This document shows, in pieces, positions 1 through 9,195 of a stretch of DNA of 64,000 nt. Source of the DNA: Sinomicrobium sp. Its GTDB lineage: Bacteria; Bacteroidota; Bacteroidia; Flavobacteriales; Flavobacteriaceae. How positions within the stretch are numbered: position 1 is the stretch's first letter; each line of letters begins with the position of its first letter. The notes beneath the pieces were generated by a model that saw only the letters and a list, made by a program, of their open reading frames with translations, had not been told where the DNA came from and did not search any database. The stretch spans positions 1-64,000 of the forward strand of contig JAJUFH010000016.1 in the NCBI GenBank assembly GCA_029266035.1, read 5' to 3'. Both the position numbers and the translations under genes were made by a program.

Positions 1-131
1 ACCTCAACGAGTTTGCTTTTAGGTTAAATCGTTCACAATCCAAACAGACCATTTTTCATAAAGCTATTGAAAGGATGGTAAAACATCAACCCATATATCA
101 ATATCAAATTACACAGAACTTAAATACATAA
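1..131 (+). CDS. C-terminal fragment of a transposase (IS1595/ISXO2-like), cut by the window edge
   Basis: The window opens inside a rightward reading frame (codons from base 3, stop TAA at 129-131) giving 42 residues. The stretch NEFAFRLNRSQ followed by IFHKAIERMVKHQP resembles the end of ISXO2-like DDE transposases of the IS1595 family, where a conserved NEF.fR.NR motif closes the catalytic domain. Only the tail is visible, so the family is an inference. It ends one base before the tail of the decayed efflux gene on the other strand, which fits an insertion or deletion event at this place. No terminal inverted repeat could be identified. Confidence 0.45.
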   Translation, partial: LNEFAFRLNRSQSKQTIFHKAIERMVKHQPIYQYQITQNLNT

Positions 132-132
132 C

Positions 133-627
133 TCAAAATATCAAAAACAACAGCACTGCAAAAACAGTAAGAGAAAGCGTTGCCTTCCACATACCGACCA
201 ACAAGATAGCGGAGCCACTCCCATTACAAGAAGAATAGATGAAAATGCTTTGGCCACATCATCACCCGAAAAATAATCTCGAATAATAGCACTGTAGGCC
301 ACCATACCAACACACCCACCCAAGGCGAGTACGAGTCGCGTCCCTATAAGCCACCAGATATTGGGAGACCATGCGCAGCCTAAAGCCGCTCCGACATAAA
401 TGGCAAGTCCTACCAGTAATGGCTTCTTGCGGCCGTAGCGATCCAACAGGGGTCCGTAGATAAGTTGCCTAAATATATCCCTAGTGTAAGGGCTACGTGA
501 GCATCATCGGTGTCGAGATCTTCTCTATTGCTGGAAAACCCGGGAGATACATATCTATAGAAAACGGTCCTATAGCGGCAATAAAGCCCAATATAACAAT
601 CAGAACGCGATGCTGTCGTTTTGTCAT
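133..627 (-). pseudogene. Decayed Bcr/CflA-family MFS drug-efflux transporter
   Basis: Three leftward frames together spell a broken Bcr/CflA multidrug transporter. The start (ATG at 625-627) gives MTKRQHRVLIVILGF and then the family hallmark FSIDMYLPGFPAI. A shift near 520 moves to a frame reading EDLDTDDAHVALTL. A second shift with apparent loss of several residues near 455 moves to the frame with YGPLLDRYGRKKPL, the MFS loop 2-3 signature. A third break near 215 joins VMGVAP to a last hydrophobic helix ending at 133. Most of the middle of a roughly 400-residue protein is gone. Several independent lesions make one sequencing error unlikely, and the gene is very probably dead. The transposase fragment next to it suggests the cause. 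Confidence 0.75.
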
Positions 628-751
628 GCTTGTCGAAAAAATAAAGGTAAATAAAAAGAAAACGGCAAAAACAATGATAATCTCCAGCACGAGATAGTAC
701 AAAAATCGTTTTAACACGATTGCTACACAAATACAAAAAAAGGGGATTTAT

Positions 752-780
752 AAAAAAGAAAGAGGCCCCTTAAGGCCTCT
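752..780 (-). terminator. Rho-independent terminator downstream of the 58-residue membrane protein
   Basis: A perfect 7-bp inverted repeat (AGAGGCC at 761-767, GGCCTCT at 774-780) with a 6-base loop is followed, on the minus strand, by a T-rich run at 752-760. It lies 12 bases past the stop of the small gene at 792-968. Confidence 0.75.
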
Positions 781-791
781 CATGCGTTTTG

Positions 792-968
792 TTACGCTGA
801 CGTCTGTTTAGCTTTTCTCGCCTCTCGCTTTTCTTTGATCATTTCCACAATAGCTCCGGTAACCCAATAAGGAATTGCAAAAGCAGTCAGGAAAACCATC
901 AACCAGAATCCCATAAGAGCGATTCCCGCGAATGCTAAAAAGCCTAAATACTGGTCAAATTCAAACAT
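792..968 (-). CDS. Small conserved-looking membrane protein, 58 residues
   Basis: This short leftward gene begins at ATG 966-968 and stops at 792-794. It encodes 58 residues: an acidic start (MFEFDQYLGF), a long hydrophobic stretch of about residues 8-38 that could form one or two membrane helices, and a strongly basic tail rich in K, R and E (about residues 44-55). A good terminator follows its stop, which supports it being expressed as its own unit. I do not recognise a named family, and the function is unknown. Confidence 0.6.
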   Translation of the reverse strand: MFEFDQYLGFLAFAGIALMGFWLMVFLTAFAIPYWVTGAIVEMIKEKREARKAKQTSA

Positions 969-1087
969 AATTTCCGGAAATTTTCGAATTCAACACAAAA
1001 GTATCGTTTTTAATCGAAACGGCGAAAGTTTTTTTGCGAAACAATACATAATTCGGTAAAATAATTACCCGTTCCCCGGCAAAATAT

Positions 1088-1095
1088 TAACTTTG
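1088..1095 (+). promoter_or_regulatory. Bacteroidota -7 promoter element for fumC
   Basis: TAACTTTG matches the TAnnTTTG -7 consensus of the Bacteroidota primary sigma factor and lies 31 bases before the fumC start codon. No clear TTG is present at the -33 position. Confidence 0.55.
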
Positions 1096-1125
1096 TACAC
1101 AGTGTAAAACATATAATTTATTTCC

Positions 1126-2523
1126 ATGAACTACAGAATAGAAAAAGATACGATGGGCGAGGTAAAAGTACCTGCCGATAAATTGTGGGGTGCCCAAACT
1201 GAGCGCTCTAGAAACAACTTCAAAATAGGGCCTTCTGCCTCTATGCCACTGGAAATTATATACGGTTTTGCCTATCTTAAAAAGGCCGCAGCATACACCA
1301 ACTGTGAGCTCGGGGTGCTTCCGGAAGAAAAAAGAGACCTCATAGCCCGCGTATGCGATGAGATTTTGGAAGGCAAACACGACGATCAATTCCCCTTGGT
1401 GATCTGGCAAACCGGCTCGGGAACTCAAAGCAATATGAATGTCAATGAAGTTGTCGCCAATCGCGCACACCAACTGGCTGGAAAAACTATAGGCGAAGGT
1501 GAAAAAACCCTGCAACCAAACGATGATGTAAACAAATCGCAGTCGTCTAACGACACCTTCCCTACCGGAATGCACATCGCTATTTACAAAAGGATAGTAG
1601 AAACAACCATTCCCGGAGTCACTCGCCTGAGAGATACCCTAAAACAAAAATCTGAAGCCTTTCGAAATGTGGTGAAGATTGGACGTACACACCTTATGGA
1701 TGCCACCCCACTAACGCTTGGGCAGGAATTTTCCGGATATGTATCACAACTCGATCACGGACTTAAAGCACTAAACAACACACTCGACCACCTGTCTGAA
1801 CTCGCTTTGGGGGGAACTGCAGTAGGTACGGGAATCAACACCCCACAAGGTTATGCCGAAAAGGTAGCCGCTTATATTGCAAAATTTACCGAACTCCCCT
1901 TTAAATCGGCTGATAATAAGTTTGAAGCTCTCGCAGCACACGATGCACTGGTAGAGACTCACGGCGCACTTAAACAACTGGCTGTATCTCTCAACAAAAT
2001 AGCCAACGATATCCGACTTATGGCTTCCGGCCCCCGCTCGGGTATAGGAGAAATTATTATCCCTGCCAATGAACCGGGAAGCTCCATCATGCCTGGAAAG
2101 GTAAACCCTACTCAGTGCGAAGCGCTCACTATGGTATGTGCACAGGTAATTGGGAATGACGTTGCCATCGCTGTAGGAGGAACACAAGGGCATTACGAAC
2201 TCAATGTCTTTAAACCAGTTATGGCGGCCAATCTGCTGCAATCGGCTCAACTCATAGGTGATGCCTGTGTGAGTTTTGAAGAGCACTGTGCCGTGGGTAT
2301 AGAACCCAATCACAGCAGAATTACAGAATTGCTAAACAACTCTCTGATGCTGGTTACTGCCCTCAATACCAAAATAGGGTATTACAAGGCAGCCGAAATC
2401 GCCAATACCGCCCATAAAAACGGGACTACGCTCAAGGAAGAAGCTGTCAATCTCGGCTATCTCACCGCAGAGGAATTTGACGAATGGGTAAAACCAGAAG
2501 ATATGGTGGGAGCTATGAAATAA
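1126..2523 (+). CDS. fumC: Class II fumarate hydratase
   Basis: Fumarase C interconverts fumarate and L-malate in the TCA cycle as a cytosolic homotetramer and needs no iron-sulfur cluster. The 465-residue length is normal. The superfamily signature [11 protein letters not shown] is present near residue 320. The substrate-site motifs SSNDTFPT and [11 protein letters not shown] are also visible. The start ATG at 1126 sits after a short A/T-rich leader behind a good -7 promoter. hutI begins only 7 bases after the stop codon, so the two are probably co-transcribed. Histidine degradation feeds glutamate and 2-oxoglutarate into the same cycle, although the linkage may simply be economical. Confidence 0.96.
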   Translation: MNYRIEKDTMGEVKVPADKLWGAQTERSRNNFKIGPSASMPLEIIYGFAYLKKAAAYTNCELGVLPEEKRDLIARVCDEILEGKHDDQFPLVIWQTGSGTQSNMNVNEVVANRAHQLAGKTIGEGEKTLQPNDDVNKSQSSNDTFPTGMHIAIYKRIVETTIPGVTRLRDTLKQKSEAFRNVVKIGRTHLMDATPLTLGQEFSGYVSQLDHGLKALNNTLDHLSELALGGTAVGTGINTPQGYAEKVAAYIAKFTELPFKSADNKFEALAAHDALVETHGALKQLAVSLNKIANDIRLMASGPRSGIGEIIIPANEPGSSIMPGKVNPTQCEALTMVCAQVIGNDVAIAVGGTQGHYELNVFKPVMAANLLQSAQLIGDACVSFEEHCAVGIEPNHSRITELLNNSLMLVTALNTKIGYYKAAEIANTAHKNGTTLKEEAVNLGYLTAEEFDEWVKPEDMVGAMK

Positions 2524-2530
2524 TGCACTC

Positions 2531-3778
2531 TTGAAAACGCTGATTACAAACATAAGGCAATTAGTACAGGTAAGAGACAAGCCTCCTTCCACCATCGCAG
2601 GGAAGGCTATGAAAATACTGCCTGTAATCGCCGATGCTTTTCTTCATATCGAAGATGATTACATCGCCGGTTACGGCAGTATGAGTGATCTTACTGACTA
2701 TCGGGCAGACCGCCTTATCGATGCTTCGGGAAGGGTGGTGCTCCCGGCCTGGTGCGACAGCCATACACATATCGTATATGCCGGAAACAGAGAACAGGAG
2801 TTTGTCGACCGCATCAACGGACTCTCCTACGAAGAGATCGCCGCACGAGGAGGCGGAATATTGAATTCTGCTAAAAAATTGCAGGAAACCTCAGAAGACG
2901 AACTGTACCGGCAGTCGGCCGCAAGGTTGGAAGAAGTAATCGCTATGGGTACCGGGGCTGTGGAAATCAAAAGTGGTTATGGACTGGATACGGATGCGGA
3001 GCTGAAAATGTTACGGGTTATCCGCCGCTTACAACAAGCTTACGAGCTTCCGGTAAAGGCGACATTTCTCGGAGCTCACGCCATTCCCTATGCCTATAAA
3101 AACGACCGCAAAGCATATCTCGATATCATCATGGAGGAAATGATTCCGGCCGTGGGAGAACAGCAACTCGCTTCCTATATCGATGTGTTTTGTGAACAGG
3201 AATACTTTACTGTAGAGGAGGCCGACAGCATACTCAAAGCCGGACGAGCCTTCGGACTGATTCCCAAAATCCACGTCAACCAATTCCATGCCATCGGCGG
3301 GGTTCAGCTAGGGGTAAAACACCACGCACGCTCTGTTGATCATCTGGAAGTCATGAGAGACGAAGACATAGAGGTATTGAAGAATACGGTTACTATGCCT
3401 GTAGCCCTCCCCTCTTGTTCGTTCTTTCTCGGAATCCCCTACTCTCCGGCTCGAAAAATGATAGATAGCGGACTCCCTTTAGCGCTAGCAACAGATTACA
3501 ATCCAGGATCTACTCCCAGCGGAAATATGAATTTTGTAGTGGCTACCGCTTGTATCAAAATGGGAATGACTCCGGAAGAAGCCATCAATGCCGCTACTGT
3601 AAACGGAGCCTATGCGATGGGGGTATCGGATACACACGGAAGTATTTCAGTAGGAAAAAAGGCAAATATCACTATCACAAAAAAGATTCCAGCCTATACT
3701 TATATTCCCTATGCCTTCGGAAGCCAACTGATCGATTCGGTACTGATAAACGGAAAGAAATTTGTCGGACAACAGTAG
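2531..3778 (+). CDS. hutI: Imidazolonepropionase
   Basis: HutI hydrolyses 4-imidazolone-5-propanoate to N-formimidoyl-L-glutamate, the third step of histidine breakdown. The protein has 415 residues, the usual size for this amidohydrolase. Metal-site motifs are visible: CDSHTHIVYAG near residue 76, HVNQFHAIGG near residue 250, and ATDYNPGS near residue 322. The start appears to be TTG at 2531, giving MKTLITNIRQL; it lies 7 bases after fumC and no better ATG is in frame before conserved sequence begins. A hairpin terminator follows. hutG is 1.2 kb further on, beyond one unrelated leftward gene. hutU and hutH are not in the window. Confidence 0.95.
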   Translation: MKTLITNIRQLVQVRDKPPSTIAGKAMKILPVIADAFLHIEDDYIAGYGSMSDLTDYRADRLIDASGRVVLPAWCDSHTHIVYAGNREQEFVDRINGLSYEEIAARGGGILNSAKKLQETSEDELYRQSAARLEEVIAMGTGAVEIKSGYGLDTDAELKMLRVIRRLQQAYELPVKATFLGAHAIPYAYKNDRKAYLDIIMEEMIPAVGEQQLASYIDVFCEQEYFTVEEADSILKAGRAFGLIPKIHVNQFHAIGGVQLGVKHHARSVDHLEVMRDEDIEVLKNTVTMPVALPSCSFFLGIPYSPARKMIDSGLPLALATDYNPGSTPSGNMNFVVATACIKMGMTPEEAINAATVNGAYAMGVSDTHGSISVGKKANITITKKIPAYTYIPYAFGSQLIDSVLINGKKFVGQQ

Positions 3779-3810
3779 CCTGAGCACAGTTTCTGTGAAA
3801 CCAAAAAACA

Positions 3811-3850
3811 AAACCGCCGGAAACATATATTCAATTTCCGACGGTTTTTT
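3811..3850. terminator. Bidirectional terminator between hutI and the convergent coiled-coil gene
   Basis: An inverted repeat (AAACCGCCGGAAA at 3811-3823, TTTCCGACGGTTT at 3835-3847, one mismatch) has a T run on its right side and an A run on its left. It can therefore end both the rightward hutI transcript and the leftward 3872-4873 transcript. Confidence 0.75.
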
Positions 3851-3871
3851 ATTGTTGAGTTATCGAAAGTA

Positions 3872-4873
3872 TTATTTAAGCGTAAAGCTAGACGAACCCA
3901 ACTCTCTGAGTTTGCTGTCAAACACTTTTACCTCATAATTTCCGGGTTCAAAACTTTCACCTTCCTTCTCTACGTAATCACAGACGTCTAAGTCAGCATT
4001 CTCGTAGTAAAAAGTAGAGACTTTGCTGTAAGTTACACGCTGTGTGGCAGGTGCCTCTTCAGTCACCTCTTCTACAGCATTGTCGACCAAATCTCCAACT
4101 TCAGAAGAATCCTGGTTTGTGAGCTTGTCTTTGACCTCGGTAATCTTCTTAGCTACGGGCGGACTATAACTGGCCACTTGTCGGTCTCCAATAATACTGC
4201 CATTGGGTCCCGTTACCTGCACGTAAAACATAGTATCTCCAGAAGGAGCAATTCTGTTGGACGCTACGGTATAACAAACCTTGAGTTTATCCGCTCTTCT
4301 GTGACGATTTACAGAAACCAACTTTCCACTGTTACGCTCTCTAACAGCTTCCACTGAAAATTTAGACAAGCTCAAAGCCGAACCAGCATCTACCACCTTT
4401 GCGAGTTGAATATTCTGATTGAATATGGAGTCGGCGTATTGAGACTGGCGCTGCAGCGATAGCTGAGTACTGTCTCGTTGCATGGTCAATTCGGCATTGG
4501 AGCGACGTAAGGAGTCGTTCTGGGCGAGTAAAAATTCCCTCTCTTTTGTGAGCACATTTACTTGCCTTCTATAACGGTAGAGCGCAGCGATATCTGCCTT
4601 CATACTCTCCACAGAATCTATGTACTGTGCTATGCGATCACGAGCCGAAACAAGCTCCTGATTGGTCGAGTCACTTTCAGCTATGGCTCGATCGTAATCG
4701 GCTTTCAGATTGTTTAAATCCTCGACCACCATATTCTTTTGATTAGTGAGGTCTTCCGTAGTCTTTTTCTTATCGCTATACAGACTAGAAGTATAGATCA
4801 AAGTTCCTATCAGTGCTACTCCGAGTAGCGCTGCGAGAACCTTTAAACCGTTATTACTCTTTGATTCAGTCAT
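3872..4873 (-). CDS. Membrane-anchored coiled-coil protein of unknown function
   Basis: The 333-residue protein starts with a short polar tail, then one hydrophobic helix (about residues 10-30, VLAALLGVALIGTLIY) that would anchor it in the inner membrane. A long heptad-rich coiled coil follows, about residues 34-160, rich in K, E, D, Q and S. The C-terminal half looks like a beta-rich globular domain around an acidic, low-complexity linker (about residues 245-275). Similar proteins in Flavobacteriia are often carried as hypothetical or labelled chromosome-partitioning proteins on the strength of the coiled coil alone; I see no Walker motif that would support such a name. It separates hutI from hutG on the opposite strand and is unlikely to share their role. 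Confidence 0.75.
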   Translation of the reverse strand: MTESKSNNGLKVLAALLGVALIGTLIYTSSLYSDKKKTTEDLTNQKNMVVEDLNNLKADYDRAIAESDSTNQELVSARDRIAQYIDSVESMKADIAALYRYRRQVNVLTKEREFLLAQNDSLRRSNAELTMQRDSTQLSLQRQSQYADSIFNQNIQLAKVVDAGSALSLSKFSVEAVRERNSGKLVSVNRHRRADKLKVCYTVASNRIAPSGDTMFYVQVTGPNGSIIGDRQVASYSPPVAKKITEVKDKLTNQDSSEVGDLVDNAVEEVTEEAPATQRVTYSKVSTFYYENADLDVCDYVEKEGESFEPGNYEVKVFDSKLRELGSSSFTLK

Positions 4874-5002
4874 AATAATTCGTTTTTAACTGTTAACGCC
4901 AAATTTTGGGTTTTGTTATATCTTAACATAAATATATATACGAATAAATTTAACAATTAGATTTTTATTTTCATATTTGTTTTAGCTTTTTAAACCTTAT
5001 CC

Positions 5003-6022
5003 ATGCGCAATTTTTTAAACTTGTACACCCTTGCAGACCTCGAAAAAATAATATCGAGAAGAAAAGGAGAAACTAAGTTTGGCGAACGTATCAGCTTGCT
5101 CAATAAGGGACAAGACTTGGAAGAACAGTTAGACGAATCCGACGCAAAATACGTTCTTTTTGGTATCCCTGAAGACATTGGAATCATCGGTAATTACGGC
5201 AGGCAAGGTGCACGTCACGCTTGGCAGGCCACTCTTACTCAACTGCTGAATACTCAGCACAATAAAAACAACAAAGCTAAAAAGGTTTTACTGTTGGGGG
5301 AGCTCGACTTTTCTGAAGAAATGCAGATACTGGCTTCTACTGCCGAAAGCGATCGTATCAAAAAGGCGCGTGAACTCACAGTACTCATCGACATCGAACT
5401 CACTGACCTGGTTAGAAAAATAGTCAAATCAGGTAAAAAACCGATTGTTGTAGGTGGCGGACACAACAATTGCTACGGCATTATCAAAGGTTGTGCTCTA
5501 GCCTTGGGCAAAGCGATAAACTGTATCAATGTAGATGCACATACCGATCTTCGCAAGCAAGAAGGCAGGCACAGTGGCAATGGTTTTTCATATGCATACC
5601 GCGAAGGATTTCTCCAGAAGTACTTCATTTTCGGACTGCACTTGAACTACACCCCAAAAAGTATTTTTAAAGGTTTTTTACAACAGGAAGAAAACATAAA
5701 ACACCTGAGCTTCGAAGAATTGCTTCTAGCTCCCGAAAGCTCATTTGAATACTATATGGAACAAGCTCATCAATTTGTGCGAAAGGCAGCTTATGGGATC
5801 GAAATAGACTGCGATTCCATTCGCAATGTCCCGAGTAGTGCCGCATCCCCAACCGGTTTTAGTCCAGAGCAACTGAGAAAACTCATTTACTCCTGGAAAA
5901 ACCACAAAAATGCCTTGTACCTACATATTTGTGAAGCTGCTCCCGATCCTGAAAATGAATGGGAAACCCGACTCACAGGCAAACTGATCTCATACCTTAT
6001 CACAGACTTCACAAGAAAATAA
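5003..6022 (+). CDS. hutG: Formimidoylglutamase (arginase/ureohydrolase family)
   Basis: This 339-residue enzyme belongs to the binuclear-manganese ureohydrolase fold. Visible metal-site motifs are GGGHNNCYG near residue 151, NVDAHTDLR near residue 175 and EIDCDSIRNV near residue 271. In Bacteroidota this branch is generally assigned to formimidoylglutamase, which splits N-formimidoyl-L-glutamate into glutamate and formamide and so completes the hut pathway begun by HutI nearby. Arginase or agmatinase activity is a less likely alternative; the nearness of hutI favours hutG. The start ATG at 5003 (MRNFLNLYTLADLE) is the first available. A hairpin terminator shared with convergent carB follows the stop. 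Confidence 0.85.
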   Translation: MRNFLNLYTLADLEKIISRRKGETKFGERISLLNKGQDLEEQLDESDAKYVLFGIPEDIGIIGNYGRQGARHAWQATLTQLLNTQHNKNNKAKKVLLLGELDFSEEMQILASTAESDRIKKARELTVLIDIELTDLVRKIVKSGKKPIVVGGGHNNCYGIIKGCALALGKAINCINVDAHTDLRKQEGRHSGNGFSYAYREGFLQKYFIFGLHLNYTPKSIFKGFLQQEENIKHLSFEELLLAPESSFEYYMEQAHQFVRKAAYGIEIDCDSIRNVPSSAASPTGFSPEQLRKLIYSWKNHKNALYLHICEAAPDPENEWETRLTGKLISYLITDFTRK

Positions 6023-6031
6023 TTCCAGAAA

Positions 6032-6063
6032 AAAATCCACCTCTCTAAAAGAAGTGGGTTTTT
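6032..6063. terminator. Terminator shared by convergent hutG and carB
   Basis: A stem of AAATCCAC with GTGGGTTT (one G-T pair) around a 13-base partly paired loop carries T runs on both strands. It lies in the 59 bases between the two convergent stop codons. Confidence 0.65.
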
Positions 6064-6081
6064 TGTCTGATACAACTCTTA

Positions 6082-8934
6082 TTATTTACTCAGATACATC
6101 TTTCTACGCGTATACAGGTCGTAGAACTGATCGTCTTTGAGACTGTCTATAAACAATATACCCTCTCCAGTACTCTTCATTTCCGGTCCTAGGTTTTTGT
6201 TTACATTCGGAAACTTGTTGAAAGAGAATACAGGCTGTTTAATAGCAAAGCCATTCAGCTTGGGATTAAAGTTAAAATCGCTTACTTTTTTCTCTCCCAA
6301 CATAACCTTGGTCGCGTAATTTACATAAGGCTCTCCGTATGCTTTAGCGATAAAAGGCACTGTTCTCGACGCTCGTGGGTTTGCTTCTATGATGTAGACC
6401 ACATCGTCTTTAACCGCAAATTGTATATTGATAAGCCCAACGGTATTGAGCGCTAGAGCAATCTTTTTAGTGTGGTCTTTAATCTGTTGCAACACAAACT
6501 CTCCCAGGTTAAATGGCGGCAGGGTTGCATTAGAATCCCCTGAATGTATTCCACAGGGTTCTATATGTTCCATTATACCGATAATATACACATTCTCTCC
6601 GTCGCATATCGCATCGGCTTCAGCTTCGATTGCTCCGTCGAGATAATGATCGAGCAACAGCTTGTTATTGGGTATCTTTCGCAACAGGTCGACTACGTGT
6701 TCTTCCAGCTCCTCTTTGTTGATTACAATTTTCATCCCCTGACCTCCCAACACATACGAAGGTCTTACTAAAATAGGGAAATCCAGTTCATCGGAAAGTT
6801 TTAACGCCTGTTCGGCAGTTTCGGCTACTCCAAATTCGGGATAGGGAATATTGTTTTCTTTCAGCAATGTGGAAAAGCTACCTCTATCCTCGGCCAAGTC
6901 GAGCGCTTCGTAGCTGGTTCCGATAATCTTAATGCGGTATTTTTCGAGTTTTTCCGCCAGTTTCAAGGCAGTTTGCCCACCTAGCTGTACGATTACACCT
7001 TCCGGTTTTTCGTGCTGTATGATATCGTAGATATGTTCCCAAAACACCGGTTCGAAATACAGTTTATCTGCAGTGTCAAAATCGGTCGATACGGTTTCTG
7101 GATTACAGTTTATCATAATGGTCTCATAACCGCATTCGGCTGCTGCCAACACTCCGTGTACACAGCAGTAATCAAATTCTATCCCCTGGCCAATTCGGTT
7201 AGGTCCGGAACCGAGTACCACTATTTTTTTCTTGTCGGTCACTACGCTTTCGTTATCCATATAACGCGTGCCATCTGGCATTTCTATCTCATCTTCGAAG
7301 GTAGAGTAATAATAGGGGGTTTGCGCTTTGAATTCAGCTGCACAGGTATCTACCAGTTTGTACACCCTTTTTACCCCCAACTCTTCGCGTTTCTTATGCA
7401 CTTCGCTCTCCCAACAGTTCAACATATGAGCTATCTGCCTGTCGGCAAAGCCTTTCTGTTTGGCTTCGAGAAGCAAATCTTTAGGAAGCGATTCTACAGT
7501 ATGGGTAGAGATCTCCTTTTCGAGCAAATGCAGTTCTTCGTACTGCTTTAGGAACCACATATCGATCTTGGTGATTTCGTGTATCCTACTCAAGGGAATC
7601 CCCATCTGTATAGCATCGTAAATTACAAATACCCTGTCCCAACTCGCATTGGTCAGTTTTTCGATGATTTGGTCGTAATTGGTATATCCTTTTCCATCAG
7701 CTCCCAAACCGTTTCGCTTTATTTCAAGCGATTGCGTAGCCTTGTGAAGCGCCTCTTGGAATGAGCGTCCTATTCCCATTACCTCTCCTACAGATTTCAT
7801 CTGAAGTCCCAAAGTTCTGTCGGCGCCCTCAAACTTGTCGAAGTTCCACCTCGGTACTTTTACAATGACGTAATCGAGTGTAGGTTCAAAGAGTGCAGAG
7901 GTAGACTTGGTAATCTGATTGTCCAGTTCGTCCAAAGTATATCCAATGGCCAGCTTAGTAGCTATTTTCGCTATCGGATATCCAGTCGCCTTAGACGCAA
8001 GAGCCGACGAACGCGATACTCTTGGGTTTATTTCGATGGCTATAATATCTTCATTTTCATCAGGACTTACAGCAAACTGAACATTACATCCACCGGCAAA
8101 GTCTCCTATACTTCGCATCATATGGATGGCCATATCCCGCATTTTCTGGTATGTCTTATCCGATAGAGTCATCGCCGGAGCCACCGTGATAGAATCGCCT
8201 GTATGTATCCCCATAGGATCCATATTTTCTATGGTACAGATAATAACCACATTGTCGTTCTTGTCGCGCAACAGCTCCAACTCGTATTCTTTCCAGCCCA
8301 GCAGTGCCTTGTCGATCATCACTTCGTGAATCGGGGAGATCTCTAGTCCCCTAGTAAGCAACTCATCAAACTCCTCCTTGTGGTGTACAAAAGAAGCTCC
8401 TGCACCTCCCAGTGTAAAAGAAGCCCTGATAACCAAAGGAAAACCGAACTCCTGAGCAATTTCTTTTCCTTTTAAATATGAAGTAGCGGTAGCCTGGGGC
8501 GCCATTGGAACACCTATATTCAGCATCAATTCACGAAATTTCTCACGATCCTCAGTGATGTTGATAGCCTCTATATCTACACCGATGATTTCAACACCAA
8601 AATCTTTCCATATTCCTTTCTCATCGGCCTCTATACAAAGGTTTAGTGCCGTTTGCCCCCCCATAGTAGGCAATACGGCGTCAATATTTGGGTGCGCCTG
8701 TAGTATTTCTACCAACGACTTGGTGGTTAGTGGCTTCAGATATACGTGATCTGCCATAGAAGGGTCGGTCATGATCGTGGCGGGGTTACTGTTGATAAGC
8801 ACGGTTTCTATCCCGTCTTCTCTCAACGACCTAAGCGATTGAGATCCGGAGTAATCAAATTCACAGGCCTGACCGATTACAATAGGACCGGAACCGATAA
8901 TGAGGATGCAATTGAGATCTTTTCTTTTGGGCAT
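6082..8934 (-). CDS. carB: Carbamoyl-phosphate synthase large subunit, short form
   Basis: CarB makes carbamoyl phosphate from bicarbonate, ammonia (delivered by CarA) and two ATP, for pyrimidine and arginine synthesis. Both homologous ATP-grasp halves are present: the first opens with IIGSGPIVIGQACEFDYSG near residue 12, the second with VVLGSGPNRIGQGIEFDYC near residue 570. Nucleotide-binding motifs such as RASFTLGGAG and RPSYVLGGQG are intact. At 950 residues it lacks the roughly 120-residue C-terminal MGS-like regulatory domain that binds UMP and ornithine in the 1,073-residue enterobacterial enzyme. The end at KMYLSK is a clean stop, so this is a short form and not a frameshift; other Flavobacteriia, as I recall, have CarB of the same length. 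carA is not in the window. Confidence 0.95.
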   Translation of the reverse strand: MPKRKDLNCILIIGSGPIVIGQACEFDYSGSQSLRSLREDGIETVLINSNPATIMTDPSMADHVYLKPLTTKSLVEILQAHPNIDAVLPTMGGQTALNLCIEADEKGIWKDFGVEIIGVDIEAINITEDREKFRELMLNIGVPMAPQATATSYLKGKEIAQEFGFPLVIRASFTLGGAGASFVHHKEEFDELLTRGLEISPIHEVMIDKALLGWKEYELELLRDKNDNVVIICTIENMDPMGIHTGDSITVAPAMTLSDKTYQKMRDMAIHMMRSIGDFAGGCNVQFAVSPDENEDIIAIEINPRVSRSSALASKATGYPIAKIATKLAIGYTLDELDNQITKSTSALFEPTLDYVIVKVPRWNFDKFEGADRTLGLQMKSVGEVMGIGRSFQEALHKATQSLEIKRNGLGADGKGYTNYDQIIEKLTNASWDRVFVIYDAIQMGIPLSRIHEITKIDMWFLKQYEELHLLEKEISTHTVESLPKDLLLEAKQKGFADRQIAHMLNCWESEVHKKREELGVKRVYKLVDTCAAEFKAQTPYYYSTFEDEIEMPDGTRYMDNESVVTDKKKIVVLGSGPNRIGQGIEFDYCCVHGVLAAAECGYETIMINCNPETVSTDFDTADKLYFEPVFWEHIYDIIQHEKPEGVIVQLGGQTALKLAEKLEKYRIKIIGTSYEALDLAEDRGSFSTLLKENNIPYPEFGVAETAEQALKLSDELDFPILVRPSYVLGGQGMKIVINKEELEEHVVDLLRKIPNNKLLLDHYLDGAIEAEADAICDGENVYIIGIMEHIEPCGIHSGDSNATLPPFNLGEFVLQQIKDHTKKIALALNTVGLINIQFAVKDDVVYIIEANPRASRTVPFIAKAYGEPYVNYATKVMLGEKKVSDFNFNPKLNGFAIKQPVFSFNKFPNVNKNLGPEMKSTGEGILFIDSLKDDQFYDLYTRRKMYLSK

Positions 8935-8978
8935 TTCTTTGGTATTGTGTTACTTAAACGAATAAATTCTATCAGATA

Positions 8979-9013
8979 TAAAAAAAGGTGTTACTTCTAA
9001 AAGCAACACCTTT
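8979..9013 (-). terminator. Terminator of rpmH
   Basis: AAGGTGTT and AACACCTT form an 8-bp perfect stem around 12 bases, with a run of seven Ts on the minus strand after it. It separates rpmH from carB, so carB must have its own promoter or depend on read-through. Confidence 0.75.
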
Positions 9014-9036
9014 ATATGAATAGCATTTCAATAGCA

Positions 9037-9195
9037 TTATTTCTTATGTCTTGGTTCGGAAGAGACCGATAATTTCTTTCTTCCTTTTGCCCTTCTTCGG
9101 GCAAGCACTTTCCTGCCATTGGCACTCGCCATTCGCTCTCTAAAACCGTGCTTGTTCCTTCTCTTTCTCTTTGAGGGTTGAAATGTTCTTTTCAT
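9037..9195 (-). CDS. rpmH: 50S ribosomal protein L34
   Basis: The 52-residue, highly basic protein begins [20 protein letters not shown] and contains the L34 hallmark [21 protein letters not shown]. It ends in a slightly longer tail ([10 protein letters not shown]), as is common in Bacteroidota. It is a component of the large ribosomal subunit that binds 23S rRNA. The start is ATG at 9193-9195. A strong promoter with both -33 and -7 boxes lies about 75 bases upstream and a terminator follows. The usual rnpA/dnaA neighbourhood of rpmH is not seen here. Confidence 0.97.
   Translation of the reverse strand: MKRTFQPSKRKRRNKHGFRERMASANGRKVLARRRAKGRKKLSVSSEPRHKK

Noticed and set aside
628-717. Upstream extension of the efflux frame (residues before MTKRQHR) to base 717
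   Set aside because: The extra 30 residues are hydrophobic low-complexity sequence not found in Bcr/CflA proteins; the family start fits ATG 627.
1087-2313. Two leftward open frames (162 and 180 codons) inside fumC
   Set aside because: They lie opposite a full-length, highly conserved enzyme and have compositions typical of antisense shadow frames, with no recognisable domain.
7012-7551. Rightward 179-codon frame inside carB
   Set aside because: Antisense to the second ATP-grasp domain of CarB; sequence is aromatic-rich with no family resemblance.
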